Shown: piece after piece, positions 19,556-28,666 of the stretch
Layout of the letters: each line of letters begins with the position of its first letter
Position numbering within the stretch: position 1 is the first letter of the stretch
Origin: Streptomyces sparsogenes
Lineage (GTDB): Bacteria; Actinomycetota; Actinomycetes; Streptomycetales; Streptomycetaceae
Assembly (NCBI RefSeq): GCF_001704635.1
Contig: NZ_MAXF01000055.1
Location: 1-64,000 of the forward strand
Reading direction: 5' to 3'
Length of the DNA stretch: 64,000 nucleotides
Translations under genes and position numbers: made by a program
Notes under the pieces: generated by a model
Seen by the model: the letters and a program-made list of their open reading frames with translations, nothing else
Told to the model about the DNA's origin: nothing
Database searches by the model: none

Positions 19556-19652
19556 TCAACCCCAGGAGCTGTACGAGCAGGGCGAGCCGCGGGAGCGGCG
19601 ACAACTGCGCGAGTGCACGAGCGAGCGGTACGAGCCGTACGCAGGAGGCGGC

Positions 19653-21053
19653 ATGAGCATGGACATGGCACCGCGGCTGGACACCGACGCGCTGCTGGCC
19701 GACCCCGAGACCCGCATCGTGGTGTGCTGCGGCTCCGGCGGCGTCGGCAAGACCACGACGGCCGCAGCCCTCGGCGTACGAGCCGCGGAGCGGGGCCGCA
19801 AGGCCGTCGTCCTCACCATCGACCCGGCCCGCCGGCTCGCCCAGTCCATGGGCATCGACGCGCTGGACAACGTGCCGCGCCGGGTCGAGGGCATCGACGG
19901 CTCGGCGGGCGGCGAGCTGCACGCCATGATGCTCGACATGAAGCGGACGTTCGACGAGTTCGTCGAGGCGCACGCCGACCCCGAGCGCGCCCGCGCCATC
20001 CTGGCGAACCCCTTCTACCAATCACTTTCGGCCGGTTTCGCGGGCACGCAGGAATACATGGCCATGGAGAAGCTCGGCCAGCTGCGCGCCCGCGACGAAT
20101 GGGATCTGATCATCGTCGACACGCCGCCGAGCCGGTCGGCGCTGGACTTCCTGGACGCGCCGAAGCGCCTCGGCTCCTTCCTCGACGGGAAGTTCATCAA
20201 GGTCCTGATGGCCCCGGCGAAGGTCGGGGGCAGGGCCGGGATGAAGTTCCTGAACGTGGGCGTGTCGATGATGACGGGCACGGTCAGCAAGGTCCTGGGC
20301 GGGCAGCTGATGCGCGATGTGCAGACCTTCGCCGCCGCCATGGACACGATGTTCGGCGGCTTCCGCACGCGCGCGGAGGCCACCTACCGGCTGCTTCAGG
20401 CGCCCGGCACGGCCTTCCTGGTGGTGGCGGCCCCGGAGCGGGACGCCCTGCGCGAAGCGGCGTACTTCGTGGAGCGGCTGGCCGCGGACCGGATGCCGCT
20501 GGCCGGGCTGGTGCTGAACCGGGTGCACGGGAGCGGGGCCGCGCAGCTCTCGGCGGAGCGGGCGCTGGCGGCCGCGGAGACGCTGTCGCTGGGGCTGGCC
20601 GAGGCATCGGTGGCGCCCACCGCCGACGACCCGGAAAACGACGACCCGGAAAACGACGGTCCGGGGAATGACGACCCGGAAAGCGACGGGCCGGAAAATC
20701 TTGTCGAGGGCGGCATTGTCGACCCGGGTTCAGGGAATGCTCAAGGGCAGAACGCCTCAGCGGCGGACGACCCCCCGGCAGCAGACGCTCCATCTGATCC
20801 CGACGGCTCCCCCACGTCGGCAGAGCGGCTCGCCGTGGACCTGCTTCGGCTGCACGCGGAGCGCATGCAGGTGCTCGCCCGCGAGCAGCGCACCCACCAC
20901 CGCTTCACGACGCTGCATCCCGAAGTGCCCGTGGCGGAAGTCGCCGCGCTCCCTGGCGACGTGCATGACCTCTCGGGGCTGCGAGCGATCGGCGAGCGCC
21001 TCGCCGAGCAGACGGAACAGCAGCAGGCCACGCCCACGCCCGCGGTCGGCTAG
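19653..21053 (+). CDS. ArsA/Get3-type ATPase, second copy
   Basis: The ATG at 19653 follows an ideal AGGAGG. The 466-residue product has P-loop CGSGGVGKTTT, LTIDPARRLAQSMG and IIVDTPPSRSALDFLD, so it is a full ATPase. Residues ~325-360 form an acidic linker with repeated DPEND-like units, then ~90 residues with a conserved helical end. The linker is longer than I would expect, and its DNA holds a 15-bp-phased run of GACCCGGA octamers (see the separate entry). Confidence 0.86.
   Translation: MSMDMAPRLDTDALLADPETRIVVCCGSGGVGKTTTAAALGVRAAERGRKAVVLTIDPARRLAQSMGIDALDNVPRRVEGIDGSAGGELHAMMLDMKRTFDEFVEAHADPERARAILANPFYQSLSAGFAGTQEYMAMEKLGQLRARDEWDLIIVDTPPSRSALDFLDAPKRLGSFLDGKFIKVLMAPAKVGGRAGMKFLNVGVSMMTGTVSKVLGGQLMRDVQTFAAAMDTMFGGFRTRAEATYRLLQAPGTAFLVVAAPERDALREAAYFVERLAADRMPLAGLVLNRVHGSGAAQLSAERALAAAETLSLGLAEASVAPTADDPENDDPENDGPGNDDPESDGPENLVEGGIVDPGSGNAQGQNASAADDPPAADAPSDPDGSPTSAERLAVDLLRLHAERMQVLAREQRTHHRFTTLHPEVPVAEVAALPGDVHDLSGLRAIGERLAEQTEQQQATPTPAVG
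20628..20680 (+). repeat. GACCCGGA octamer array (TraB-recognition-like, clt-like)
   Basis: Perfect GACCCGGA occurs at 20628, 20643 and 20673, all on the same 15-bp phase, with degenerate copies at 20658 and 20688. This octamer is the recognition sequence reported for the Streptomyces conjugation translocase TraB (pSVH1 type), and clt-like chromosomal sequences have been described inside coding genes. Here the array encodes the acidic linker of the ATPase. Confidence 0.55.
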
Positions 21054-21181
21054 CGCCCGCGTACGGGTTCTCGTACGGGCCCGCGCAGGGGTCCCGTACG
21101 GCCCTGGCCCGCCGTACCTACGCTGTCGTACACGCCGTCGCACCCACGCCGTCGTGCAGCCGCCGTCGCGCCAGTCGCGCG

Positions 21182-21517
21182 CTAGCCGACCGCGGCGAAG
21201 CGCTCGTACTCCTCGTCGTCGAGCGGCAGGATGCCCGCGCCGCGCTCGTACTCGAGGCGCGCGGTCTCCAGCAGCCGGCGCCATGAGGTGACCGTGGGAC
21301 GGCGGCGCAGCAGCGCCCTCCGCTCACGCTCGGTCATTCCACCCCACACGCCGAACTCGACGCGGTTGTCCAGCGCGTCGGCAAGGCACTCGGTGCGCAC
21401 CGGGCAACCGGTGCAGACCGCTTTGGCCCTGTTCTGTGCCGCGCCTTGGACAAACAGTTCATCTGGATCAGTCGTGCGGCAGGCGGCCTGCGCACTCCAG
21501 TCGGTTACCCAGCCCAT
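21182..21517 (-). CDS. wblA: WhiB-like regulator WblA
   Basis: A 111-residue product starting at ATG 21517 (MGWVTDWSAQAACRTTDPDE). Four cysteines (AAC, then VCTGCPVRTEC) bind the 4Fe-4S cluster, followed by the GVWGGMTERERR turn and a basic tail. The sequence agrees almost fully with S. coelicolor WblA as I recall it. WblA is needed for aerial growth and sporulation and represses antibiotic biosynthesis. It sits divergent from the PBP gene with a long shared upstream region, as in other Streptomyces. Confidence 0.94.
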   Translation of the reverse strand: MGWVTDWSAQAACRTTDPDELFVQGAAQNRAKAVCTGCPVRTECLADALDNRVEFGVWGGMTERERRALLRRRPTVTSWRRLLETARLEYERGAGILPLDDEEYERFAAVG

Positions 21518-21925
21518 GCTGGCGCCGTCCTCTCCCGATTCGGAGCTCCCCCACGGCGACAAACGGCATATTCACCGTCGCCAGTTGAGGACGTTACGGA
21601 AGGCGGACAGGGTGCAACACCCCCTGCGGGCCCAATCTTGGATGGCCCGAACGGACTATGGGTACGCGGCAGATCACCCAACGGAGTGAGCTGACGACAT
21701 CTGCGACTTCCCGCGCAAATAGGGGCAGTTCACCCACTCCAGAAGCCGCATGACGGGACACAAGATCGCAAATGGGGCAGGTCTCATCACTCACTCGAGT
21801 GAGAGGGGGATGGTGCTCGACATGAGGCTCGACATGGTGCTCGACCGCACCGGAGTGACTGGCGTGAAACAGCGTATGCGAACAGGTGGTCCCCTGTCCG
21901 GCGATTCGACACGTAGGCTGCCTCC
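21518..21925. other. Divergent wblA / class A PBP promoter region
   Basis: The 408-bp region has no convincing gene. It has lower GC than its flanks, a perfect 14-bp palindrome at 21790-21803, and GCTCGACATG-type direct repeats at ~21813-21845. Long untranslated leaders are likely for both genes. Confidence 0.6.
21790..21803. promoter_or_regulatory. 14-bp palindrome, possible operator
   Basis: CTCACTCGAGTGAG is perfectly self-complementary. It lies 122 bp before the PBP start and ~270 bp before wblA. The regulator is unknown. Confidence 0.45.
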
Positions 21926-24208
21926 ATGGGTAACAAGCGTTCGGGCGGAGGCCTGTCCTCCGCTCAACAGGCCGCGAAGTTCCTCGGCGTCAGCGTGCTC
22001 GCCGGAGCCGTGCTGGCCGGGCTCGCGCTGCCCGCCGTCGGCGCGATCGGACTCGCGGCCAAGGGGACCGTCGAGCAGTTCGACGAGATTCCGGCCAATC
22101 TGAAGAGGCCGCCGCTCAGCGAGCGGACCACCATCCTGGACGCCAATGGCGGCGAGATCGCGAAGGTCTACTCCCGCGACCGCACCATCGTGAAGCTCAA
22201 GGACATCTCCCCGTACATGCGCAAGGCGATCGTCGCGATCGAGGACGCGCGCTTCTACGAGCACGGGGCGATCGACCTCAAGGGCGTGCTGCGCGCGCTC
22301 AACGAGAACGCCCAGGACGGCGGCGTGTCCCAGGGCGCCTCCACCCTCACCCAGCAGTACGTGAAGAACGTCTTCGTGGAGGAGGCGGGCAACAACGAGA
22401 AGGCGGTCGCCAAGGCCCAGAAGCAGTCCATAGGCCGCAAGATCAAGGAGCTGAAGTACGCGATCCAGGTCGAGAAGGAGCTGGGCAAGAAGCTGATCCT
22501 GCAGAACTACCTGAACATCACCTTCTTCGGCCAGCAGGCCTACGGCATCGAGGCCGCCTCTCAGCGCTACTTCAGCAAGCACGCCAAGGATCTGAAGCTG
22601 GAGGAGGCGGCCCTGCTGGCCGGCCTCGTCCAGTCGCCCAGCCGCTACGACCCGGTCAACGCCCCGCAGGTGGCCAAGGCCCGCCGCGACACCGTGCTGC
22701 AGCGCATGGCCGAGGTGAAGGACATCACCCAGGCCCAGGCCGACGCGGCGAAGAAGAAGCCCCTCGGGCTCAAGGTCAGCTCGCCCAAGAACGGCTGCAT
22801 CACGGCCGTCGACGGCGCCGGGTTCTTCTGCGACTACGTCCGCGCGGTCTTCCTCAACGACCCGGTCTTCGGCAAGACGCGCGAAGAGCGCTCCCAGCGC
22901 TGGGACCGGGGCGGCATGACGATCCGTACGACGCTTGACCCCAAGGCCCAGAAGTCGGTCCAGAACTCGATCAAGTCCCACGTCTACCAGGACGACCCGG
23001 TCGCCACCGCCGTCACCCTCGTCGAGCCCGGCACCGGCAAGGTGGTGGCCATGGGCCAGTCGAAGCCGTACGGCTTCGGGACCAACGAGCTGACGATCAA
23101 CCTGTCCGCGGACAAGGCCATGGGCGGCTCCAACTACGGCTTCCAGGTCGGCTCGACGTTCAAGCCGATCACCGCCGCGGCCGCCCTCGAGCAGGGCAAG
23201 AAGCCGTACCAGCGCTACTCGTCCCCGTACAAGATGGACTACCCGAGCCCGGTCTCCACCTGCAACGGCTCCTGGTCCAACAGCGAGGGCTCGACCGTCG
23301 AGAACGAGGACATCACCGAAAAGGGCCCGTACGGCATGAAGGAGGCGCTCGCCAAGTCGATCAACACCTACTTCGTGCAGCTCATCAGCGACATAGGCGT
23401 CTGCCCCGTCACCGAGCTGGCCGCCAAGATGGGCATGCAGCGCGCGGACGGCCAGAAGCTCAACCAGGTGCCTTCGCTGACCCTCGGCAGCGAGGGCTTC
23501 TCCCCGCTGACGATGGCGGGCGCATACGCGACCTTCGCCAACCGCGGTGTCTACTGCACCCCGGTCTTCATCGAGTCGATCACCGGCCCGGGCGGCAAGG
23601 ACCTGGAGGTCCCCAAGTCCTCGTGCACCCGCGCCATGTCGGAGAAGACCGCCGACACCATGAACACCCTGCTGCGCGGCGTGGTCGAGGACGGCACCGG
23701 CAAGAAGGCGGGCCTGGACAACCGCCCGAGCGCCGGTAAGACCGGTACGACGGACGAGCGCAAGGCCGCCTGGTTCGTCGGCTACACCCCGAACCTCGCC
23801 GGCGCGGTGTGGGTCGGCGGCTCCGGCTCCAAGGGCGTCGAGATGGAGAACATCCGGATCGGCGGCGTCTTCCACGACAAGGTCTACGGCGCCGACACCC
23901 CCGGCCCCATCTGGAGGGACGCCATGAGCGGCGCCCTGGAGGGCAAGCCGGCGGAGGACTTCGTCAATGTGCCGATCAAGGACCCCAGCGCGAAGAAGCC
24001 CGGCCGCGACGACAACGGCAACGGCGACAAGCCGAGCGGTGACAACGGCGGGAGCAACGGCGGCGCGGACGACCCGTGGCCGGACATCACCATCCCGCCG
24101 GACGTGATCGGCGGGGACGACGGCTTGGTCGGCGGCAACCGAGGCGGAAACGGAAACGGCGGGCACGGAAACGGGAACGGAAACAGCAACGGCTGGAACT
24201 TCCCGTAG
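21926..24208 (+). CDS. Class A penicillin-binding protein
   Basis: A 760-residue bifunctional peptidoglycan synthase with a short cytoplasmic start, one membrane helix (residues ~18-45) and extracellular domains. The glycosyltransferase has EDARFYEHGAID with catalytic Glu106, and QGASTLTQQYVKN. The transpeptidase has Ser410-x-x-Lys413 in GSTFKP, SIN, and KTGTT. The last ~90 residues are Gly/Asn/Asp-rich and disordered. Its place beside wblA is conserved, though no direct link is proven. A terminator follows. Confidence 0.93.
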   Translation: MGNKRSGGGLSSAQQAAKFLGVSVLAGAVLAGLALPAVGAIGLAAKGTVEQFDEIPANLKRPPLSERTTILDANGGEIAKVYSRDRTIVKLKDISPYMRKAIVAIEDARFYEHGAIDLKGVLRALNENAQDGGVSQGASTLTQQYVKNVFVEEAGNNEKAVAKAQKQSIGRKIKELKYAIQVEKELGKKLILQNYLNITFFGQQAYGIEAASQRYFSKHAKDLKLEEAALLAGLVQSPSRYDPVNAPQVAKARRDTVLQRMAEVKDITQAQADAAKKKPLGLKVSSPKNGCITAVDGAGFFCDYVRAVFLNDPVFGKTREERSQRWDRGGMTIRTTLDPKAQKSVQNSIKSHVYQDDPVATAVTLVEPGTGKVVAMGQSKPYGFGTNELTINLSADKAMGGSNYGFQVGSTFKPITAAAALEQGKKPYQRYSSPYKMDYPSPVSTCNGSWSNSEGSTVENEDITEKGPYGMKEALAKSINTYFVQLISDIGVCPVTELAAKMGMQRADGQKLNQVPSLTLGSEGFSPLTMAGAYATFANRGVYCTPVFIESITGPGGKDLEVPKSSCTRAMSEKTADTMNTLLRGVVEDGTGKKAGLDNRPSAGKTGTTDERKAAWFVGYTPNLAGAVWVGGSGSKGVEMENIRIGGVFHDKVYGADTPGPIWRDAMSGALEGKPAEDFVNVPIKDPSAKKPGRDDNGNGDKPSGDNGGSNGGADDPWPDITIPPDVIGGDDGLVGGNRGGNGNGGHGNGNGNSNGWNFP

Positions 24209-24280
24209 CGCCTGACCGAGGCCGAGGAGCGGCGCCGGAAGGCGGAACCCCTCCGACGGGAAGCGGAACCGAAGAAGAAC

Positions 24281-24318
24281 GGAAGCGGGCCCGGACGACA
24301 CCGTCCGGGCCCGCTTCC
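24281..24318. terminator. Bidirectional terminator between PBP and yqeY
   Basis: A perfect 17-bp stem (GGAAGCGGGCCCGGACG and complement) has a 4-nt loop ACAC. It lies between convergent genes and can serve both. Confidence 0.85.
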
Positions 24319-24346
24319 TGTCTGTCTCTTCGCCTCAGTCCTCGCC

Positions 24347-24817
24347 TCAGCCCTCGGCGAGCCGCCGCTTGACCGCCGCGGCCACCCGGCCGCCCTCGGC
24401 CAGGCCCGCCACCTTCGGGTTCACGATCTTCATCACCGCGCCCATCGCCCGCGGCCCCTGCGCCCCGCCCGCCGCGGCCTCCCGCACGGCCTCGGCCACC
24501 AGCGCGTCCAGCTCCTCGTCCGTGAGCTGCTTGGGCAGATACTCCGCGAGCACCTCGCCCTCGGCCCGCTCCCGCTCGGCCTGCTCCGCACGCCCACCCT
24601 GCGCGAACGCGTCGGCCGCCTCGCGGCGCTTCTTCGCCTCCCGCGCGATGATCTTCTCCACCTCGGCATCGGACAGCTCCCGGGCGGCCTCGCCCGCGAC
24701 CTCTTCCTTCTGGATCGCGGTGAGGGTCAGCCGGAGCGTGGAGGAGCGCAGCTCGTCACGCGTCTTGATCGCTGCGGTGAGATCGCCCTGCAGCCTGGAC
24801 TTGAGCGTGGTGGTCAT
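24347..24817 (-). CDS. GatB/YqeY domain protein
   Basis: A 156-residue stand-alone YqeY protein (MTTTLKSRLQGDLTAAIKTRDELRSSTLRLTLTAI), with EYLPKQLTDEEL and the closing MGAVMKIVNPKVAG. The fold matches the tail domain of GatB, which suggests a tRNA-related role, but its function is not settled. It is divergent from the metallophosphoesterase gene by ~70 bp. Confidence 0.88.
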   Translation of the reverse strand: MTTTLKSRLQGDLTAAIKTRDELRSSTLRLTLTAIQKEEVAGEAARELSDAEVEKIIAREAKKRREAADAFAQGGRAEQAERERAEGEVLAEYLPKQLTDEELDALVAEAVREAAAGGAQGPRAMGAVMKIVNPKVAGLAEGGRVAAAVKRRLAEG

Positions 24818-24885
24818 GTCGTCGAGTCTGCCAGCCCTCGCCGGGAATCACCCGAAGATTTATCGCCCGGCCACGGTCTGCGACC

Positions 24886-25824
24886 ATGGGGACCATGCGC
24901 GCGCGATACGGAGTACCCCTCGGAATCACGGCGGTCGGCGCCGCCGGCCTCGCCTACGCCGCCGGATTCGAAGTCCGGTCCTTTCGCCTCCGACGGGTGA
25001 CCGTCCCCGTACTGCCACGGGGCATGCGTCCCCTGCGCGTGCTCCAGGTCTCCGACATCCACATGGTCAGCGGCCAGCGCAAGAAGCAGCGCTGGCTCCA
25101 GTCCCTCGCCGGCCTCCGCCCCGACTTCGTCATCAACACCGGCGACAACCTCTCCGACCCGGAGGGCGTCCCCGAGGTGCTGGACGCGCTCGGCCCCCTC
25201 ATGGAGTTCCCCGGCGCGTACGTCTTCGGCTCGAACGACTACTACGGCCCCAGGCTGCGCAACCCCGCCCGCTACCTGATGGAGAAGGCCAGCGGCAAGC
25301 ACGGCCTCAACGGCAATCCCCCCGTCGTCGGCGCGATCCACAACCCGTGGGAAGAGCTCCGCGACGCCTTCGACACGGCCGGCTGGGTCGGCCTGTCCAA
25401 CACCCGCGGCCGGCTGAAGCTGGATGACGTGGAGATCGCCCTGACCGGCCTGGACGACCCCCACATCAAGCGCGACCGCTACGGCCAGGTGGCCGGCGGC
25501 CCCGAATCCGGCGCCGACCTCTCCCTGGCCGTCGTCCACGCCCCCTACCTGCGCGTCCTCGACGCCTTCACCGCCGACCGCTACCCCCTGATCCTCGCCG
25601 GCCACACCCACGGCGGCCAGCTCTGCATCCCCTTCTACGGCGCCCTCGTCACCAACTGCGACCTGGACGCCCGCCGCGTCAAGGGCCTCTCCACCCACCA
25701 CGCCGCCGGCCACACCTCCTACCTCCACGTCTCCGCCGGCTGCGGCACCAACCGCTACACCCCGGTCCGCTTCGCCTGCCCCCCCGAGGCCACCCTCCTC
25801 ACCCTCACCCCACCCACCCCCTGA
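24886..25824 (+). CDS. Membrane-anchored metallophosphoesterase
   Basis: A 312-residue calcineurin-like phosphoesterase. One N-terminal hydrophobic segment is followed by the metal motifs VSDIHM, GDN, GSNDYYG (in place of GNHD), a central His, and GHTHGGQ. The group includes UDP-diacylglucosamine-like and YkuE-type enzymes; the substrate is unknown. ATG 24895 is an alternative start. Codons near the 3' end are extremely C-rich. Confidence 0.85.
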   Translation: MGTMRARYGVPLGITAVGAAGLAYAAGFEVRSFRLRRVTVPVLPRGMRPLRVLQVSDIHMVSGQRKKQRWLQSLAGLRPDFVINTGDNLSDPEGVPEVLDALGPLMEFPGAYVFGSNDYYGPRLRNPARYLMEKASGKHGLNGNPPVVGAIHNPWEELRDAFDTAGWVGLSNTRGRLKLDDVEIALTGLDDPHIKRDRYGQVAGGPESGADLSLAVVHAPYLRVLDAFTADRYPLILAGHTHGGQLCIPFYGALVTNCDLDARRVKGLSTHHAAGHTSYLHVSAGCGTNRYTPVRFACPPEATLLTLTPPTP

Positions 25825-25964
25825 GCCCCTTCTCCCCCCCTCCTCCCCCTGCTCTCCACCGCCTCCGGCCGCCGAACGACCGCCGCCCCCGCCCCGACCT
25901 GCGAGCCCTCGAAAACCGGATTTCGTGTCTGGCCACGGGTCCGCTAAAGTAGAGCTCGTTGCTT

Positions 25965-26038
25965 CGGGGTGTAGCGCAGCTTGGCAGCGCGCTTCGTTCG
26001 GGACGAAGAGGTCGTGGGTTCAAATCCCGCCACCCCGA
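25965..26038 (+). tRNA. tRNA-Pro(CGG)
   Basis: A 74-nt cloverleaf: acceptor CGGGGTG/CACCCCG, anticodon stem CTTCG/CGAAG with loop TTCGGGA (anticodon CGG), T-arm GGGTTCAAATCCC, discriminator A. No CCA is encoded. Its 3' half is the attachment site of the following element. Confidence 0.95.
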
Positions 26039-26054
26039 CACAGGTCAGAGGGCC
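25998..26054 (+). repeat. attL: 57-bp repeat within tRNA-Pro 3' end
   Basis: This is the left copy of a 57-bp direct repeat whose other copy lies at 31972-32028. It runs from the anticodon loop through the tRNA 3' end and into the first half of the terminator stem. The copies differ at one base only (A26023 versus C31997, in the T-loop). Confidence 0.92.
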
Positions 26055-26082
26055 CGGTGTGTAAGTTGCACCGGGCCCTCTG
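26046..26082 (+). terminator. Terminator after tRNA-Pro
   Basis: A 14-bp stem (CAGAGGGCCCGGTG / CACCGGGCCCTCTG) with a 9-nt loop. The left arm overlaps the end of the att repeat. Confidence 0.85.
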
Positions 26083-26780
26083 TCATGCGTACAGCAGCGG
26101 ACGAGGGTGGTTTCCTCACTCGCCTCGGGAGCCCCCGCGGGACGTGCTTGCTCGGCGCGCCAGGCGCGGCGTACGTCGCGGAGTGCGCCGAGGGTGGTGG
26201 AGTAGCGGCGGGATTTGCTGGAGGAGTGGCCCCGGAAGCCGAGCATGTGAGCCCATTTCCAGAGCCTGAGTTCGGCGAATTCGGGGAGGTGGCCGAGGTT
26301 CCAGGCGGTGCGGATCACCTCGCGGACGTGGCCGTGCACAGGCAGGTCCGTGATGGGTTCGGACTGTCCGGTGCCCTCACACGACTCGCAGAGGTCGCGG
26401 AAGCCGTCGGGGCTGGTCTGGTAGCCGCGTCCGGTGCAGTGGGGGCAGCGCAGGGAGCGGTCCACGGTGCCGGAGTCCTCGGCGCTCTTGGTGGCGTACT
26501 TCGCGACGTGGGCGGCGACCTTCTGATCGGTCAGTTCATCGTCCCCAAGTGCGGCGATCTCCCGGATGTCCAGCTGATCACCCCACACGACCTCAACGAA
26601 ATGGACGGTGGGGCCGATAAACGCGCCACGCCACAGCGCGTGGCGTTGCCAGTCCAGTGGCCAGAGACAGTTCCGGTCAGGGTCGATCGCGGCGAGCTGC
26701 GCCCACATGGGCCCCTGCGCCGGGCTTTGGGCCGGCCCATCTCTCCGCCTCAGGTTCGCCATGTTCCACCCGACCGACAT

Positions 26781-27211
26781 CAGCTCCCGTCCACGTCACC
26801 CCACACCGCGTTCCGCCTCGAAGCCAGGCGCGCGTGGTCCCGCCCGTACGAGCCGGACAAGGCGAGTTTGTTCTTCCAGGCTTGCCCACCCGGCTCCCAC
26901 ACCACCAGAGGTGACGATCGGCGTAGATGTCGAGTGTGACGCAACACACAAAACCTACAGAGTGTCACCTTTTGGCCGTTAATCACTGGATTCTTGCTGC
27001 ATTATGCAGCAACGCGCTGACACTGTGTGACTGCAATTTTCTTGCTCTCGTTACCCCTCCCTGAGTCCCCCTGTGATTCCCGACTGCTCCGTGGATAAAG
27101 TTGCCGTCGACCTGAAGCTGGCCCGCTCTACAGCGCATAGACGCCAGCACGACAAAGGCAGTTTGCTTGACTCCTACAGGAGTCCGCGCTGCCGTGGGGG
27201 GGTACACATTT
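26781..27211. other. Intergenic region between repSA remnant and cargo
   Basis: The open frames on the minus strand do not resemble the missing Rep N-terminus. AT-rich patches at 26925-27010 probably contain the cargo promoter. I cannot assign a gene. Confidence 0.4.
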
Positions 27212-27727
27212 ATGAGCACCACCGTCTTACACACGGCCGTCGCAGCCACAGCTTTGGCCGCGGCGGTCTTGACCGCACCGTCGGCAGTCGCTGCGCACGA
27301 GCCCGAAATTCAGGCATCAAAGAAGGCTGACGCCAAGACAAAGTTCTTCGTCCAAGCCAACCCGCAGGCTGTCGCAGCCGCCGCAACCGTATGCGGAACC
27401 GGATTCGACCAGGTGAGCAGGGTAGTTCCATTGCCCGAAGGGACCGACCCCCGAGAGCGCCTGGCTACCCTTTTCACCTACATCAACAGCAGTGGGAAGG
27501 GTTGCGCGATACTCGACAACAACGTCGGTAGCGCGCGATACATGTACCTTAAAGTGTGCGATATTAACGGCACTCATTGCGACACGGACTCGGGCACCTT
27601 CAGTCAGTATGCAGGGCCCGTATACGTCCCCAGTGTCGCCTGCGCGCCCGTGACCGCCAAGATGGGCAAGACTTCCAGCGATCTCTTCATTAATTACAAA
27701 AATGAATACGTCTTTCCGTGCAATTAA
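27212..27727 (+). CDS. Secreted SapA-like (spore-associated protein A) protein
   Basis: A 171-residue protein. The ATG at 27212 follows a G-rich stretch and opens a clear Sec signal (MSTTVLHTAVAATALAAAVL, cleavage near AVAA). The mature part has several cysteines and the blocks VCGTGF, FTYINSSGKGCAIL and FSQYAGPVYV. These parallel the CG-GY, TYN-S-GKNC and YAGPVYV blocks of Streptomyces SapA as I remember it. Codon 6 is TTA (27227-27229), so translation should depend on bldA tRNA. It is first in the cargo cluster and 8 bp from the lipoprotein gene. Confidence 0.6.
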   Translation: MSTTVLHTAVAATALAAAVLTAPSAVAAHEPEIQASKKADAKTKFFVQANPQAVAAAATVCGTGFDQVSRVVPLPEGTDPRERLATLFTYINSSGKGCAILDNNVGSARYMYLKVCDINGTHCDTDSGTFSQYAGPVYVPSVACAPVTAKMGKTSSDLFINYKNEYVFPCN

Positions 27728-27735
27728 GGATGCAA

Positions 27736-28347
27736 ATGTCCTGGAATTCGGCGCGCTCTCTCGCTCTAGTTGGGTTAGCCGCTTCTGTCGCACTGACCGC
27801 CTGCGGGGCGAATAAAACCCAGAACGCGAGCAGTCCAGCCTCCACCAAGCCGACGGAATCTGTCCGACCTGGACCGGGGAATGCAGCCAGGGAGGCACAC
27901 CAGGGCCCCGGTCACCAGGGAAGCAAGACAGACCAGAACGCTCGTGAGGCCATGGAGGAGCGTGCTCGGAATGCCCCCAGCGGTGACCCTGTCGGCCCAA
28001 GGACCACCGACATTCCCGAGCCCGAAGACTACGGGTACGGGCGCGCCGCTGCCACGGCACAGGGTGGCGAGGTTGTTGCCTATGGTCCGAGCATGGAGGG
28101 CGGTCGCATGATCGTGCCGCTAACGGTCAAGAACCGGGGCGATGAGCGAGCGTCCTACAAGGTCACTGTGACAGTCAAAGGGAAAAACGATCCGTCAATG
28201 ACCAAGACGGCATCGGCCAAAGTGACTGGTCTGTTCAAGAACACAACGTGGCCTACCCAGGTCGATGTCACTGGCGTCGGGGTGAAGGACGTGAGGGATC
28301 TCGTCGTCACCTTGAAGGTGACCAAGACGATTAATCGGTGGCAGTAA
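27736..28347 (+). CDS. Lipoprotein with C-terminal FxLYD-like domain
   Basis: The ATG at 27736 has AAGGA 5 nt upstream. The 203-residue product begins with a lipoprotein signal ending at LTACG. A polar, low-complexity stretch to residue ~100 is followed by a beta-rich domain (MIVPLTVKNRGDERASYKVT...), similar to FxLYD/CARDB-like modules that bind or space surface proteins. Codon 14, in the signal peptide, is TTA (27775-27777). It probably shares a transcript with the SapA-like gene. Confidence 0.65.
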   Translation: MSWNSARSLALVGLAASVALTACGANKTQNASSPASTKPTESVRPGPGNAAREAHQGPGHQGSKTDQNAREAMEERARNAPSGDPVGPRTTDIPEPEDYGYGRAAATAQGGEVVAYGPSMEGGRMIVPLTVKNRGDERASYKVTVTVKGKNDPSMTKTASAKVTGLFKNTTWPTQVDVTGVGVKDVRDLVVTLKVTKTINRWQ

Positions 28348-28666
28348 TTGCGTGCAGCGCGGGGGCTTAGGCCAACGTTCGGGTCGACACCGAATTGAGG
28401 CCTCGGCTAAGGGTCGCGCTTGAGTAGCTATTCCGGCTAGCGATCCGCAGGAGATGCTCTCTGACGTAACGGCCGAGAGCTTCCGCATGGAGGTGCAGGC
28501 GGCAGAGATCCGGGGGGGCCTGTCCAGCCCATATGAAACGTAAAAGCAACCGGGGGAATTTCTGTATTCCGGACGGCCCGCTTGGGTGGGACGGCTAGCC
28601 GTCAACACCTGGTCATACCAAATGCGCGAGATGCACCTTTCTTGTCATGAACGCTGAAGGGATATT
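28348..28666. other. Intergenic region before the DUF1906 gene
   Basis: I see no gene here. The last part is AT-rich (28590-28660) and is the likely promoter and leader of the DUF1906 gene, which has a good AAGGG ribosome site. Confidence 0.4.

Larger units (their letters stand above)
25944..26780 (-). pseudogene. Truncated RepSA-type replication initiator
   Basis: The frame carries the C-terminal half of the rolling-circle replication initiator of actinomycete integrative elements. Visible blocks are WGDQLDIREI, the diagnostic HVAKYATK, two zinc-like Cys pairs (CPHC and CESC), KWAHMLGFRGH and KSRRYSTTLGALR. About 200 N-terminal residues, including the nickase part, are missing, and nothing upstream restores them. 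The last ~50 residues are read antisense through tRNA-Pro and do not belong to Rep; Rep-like sequence ends near 26100. It is a remnant of an AICE backbone at the left end of the element. Confidence 0.8.

Noticed and set aside
19399..19656. 85-codon frame overlapping the end of the first ArsA-type gene
   Set aside because: Ser/Thr/Ile-rich composition arises from the 9-bp repeats, and there is no ribosome site. The start of the second ATPase is clear at 19653.
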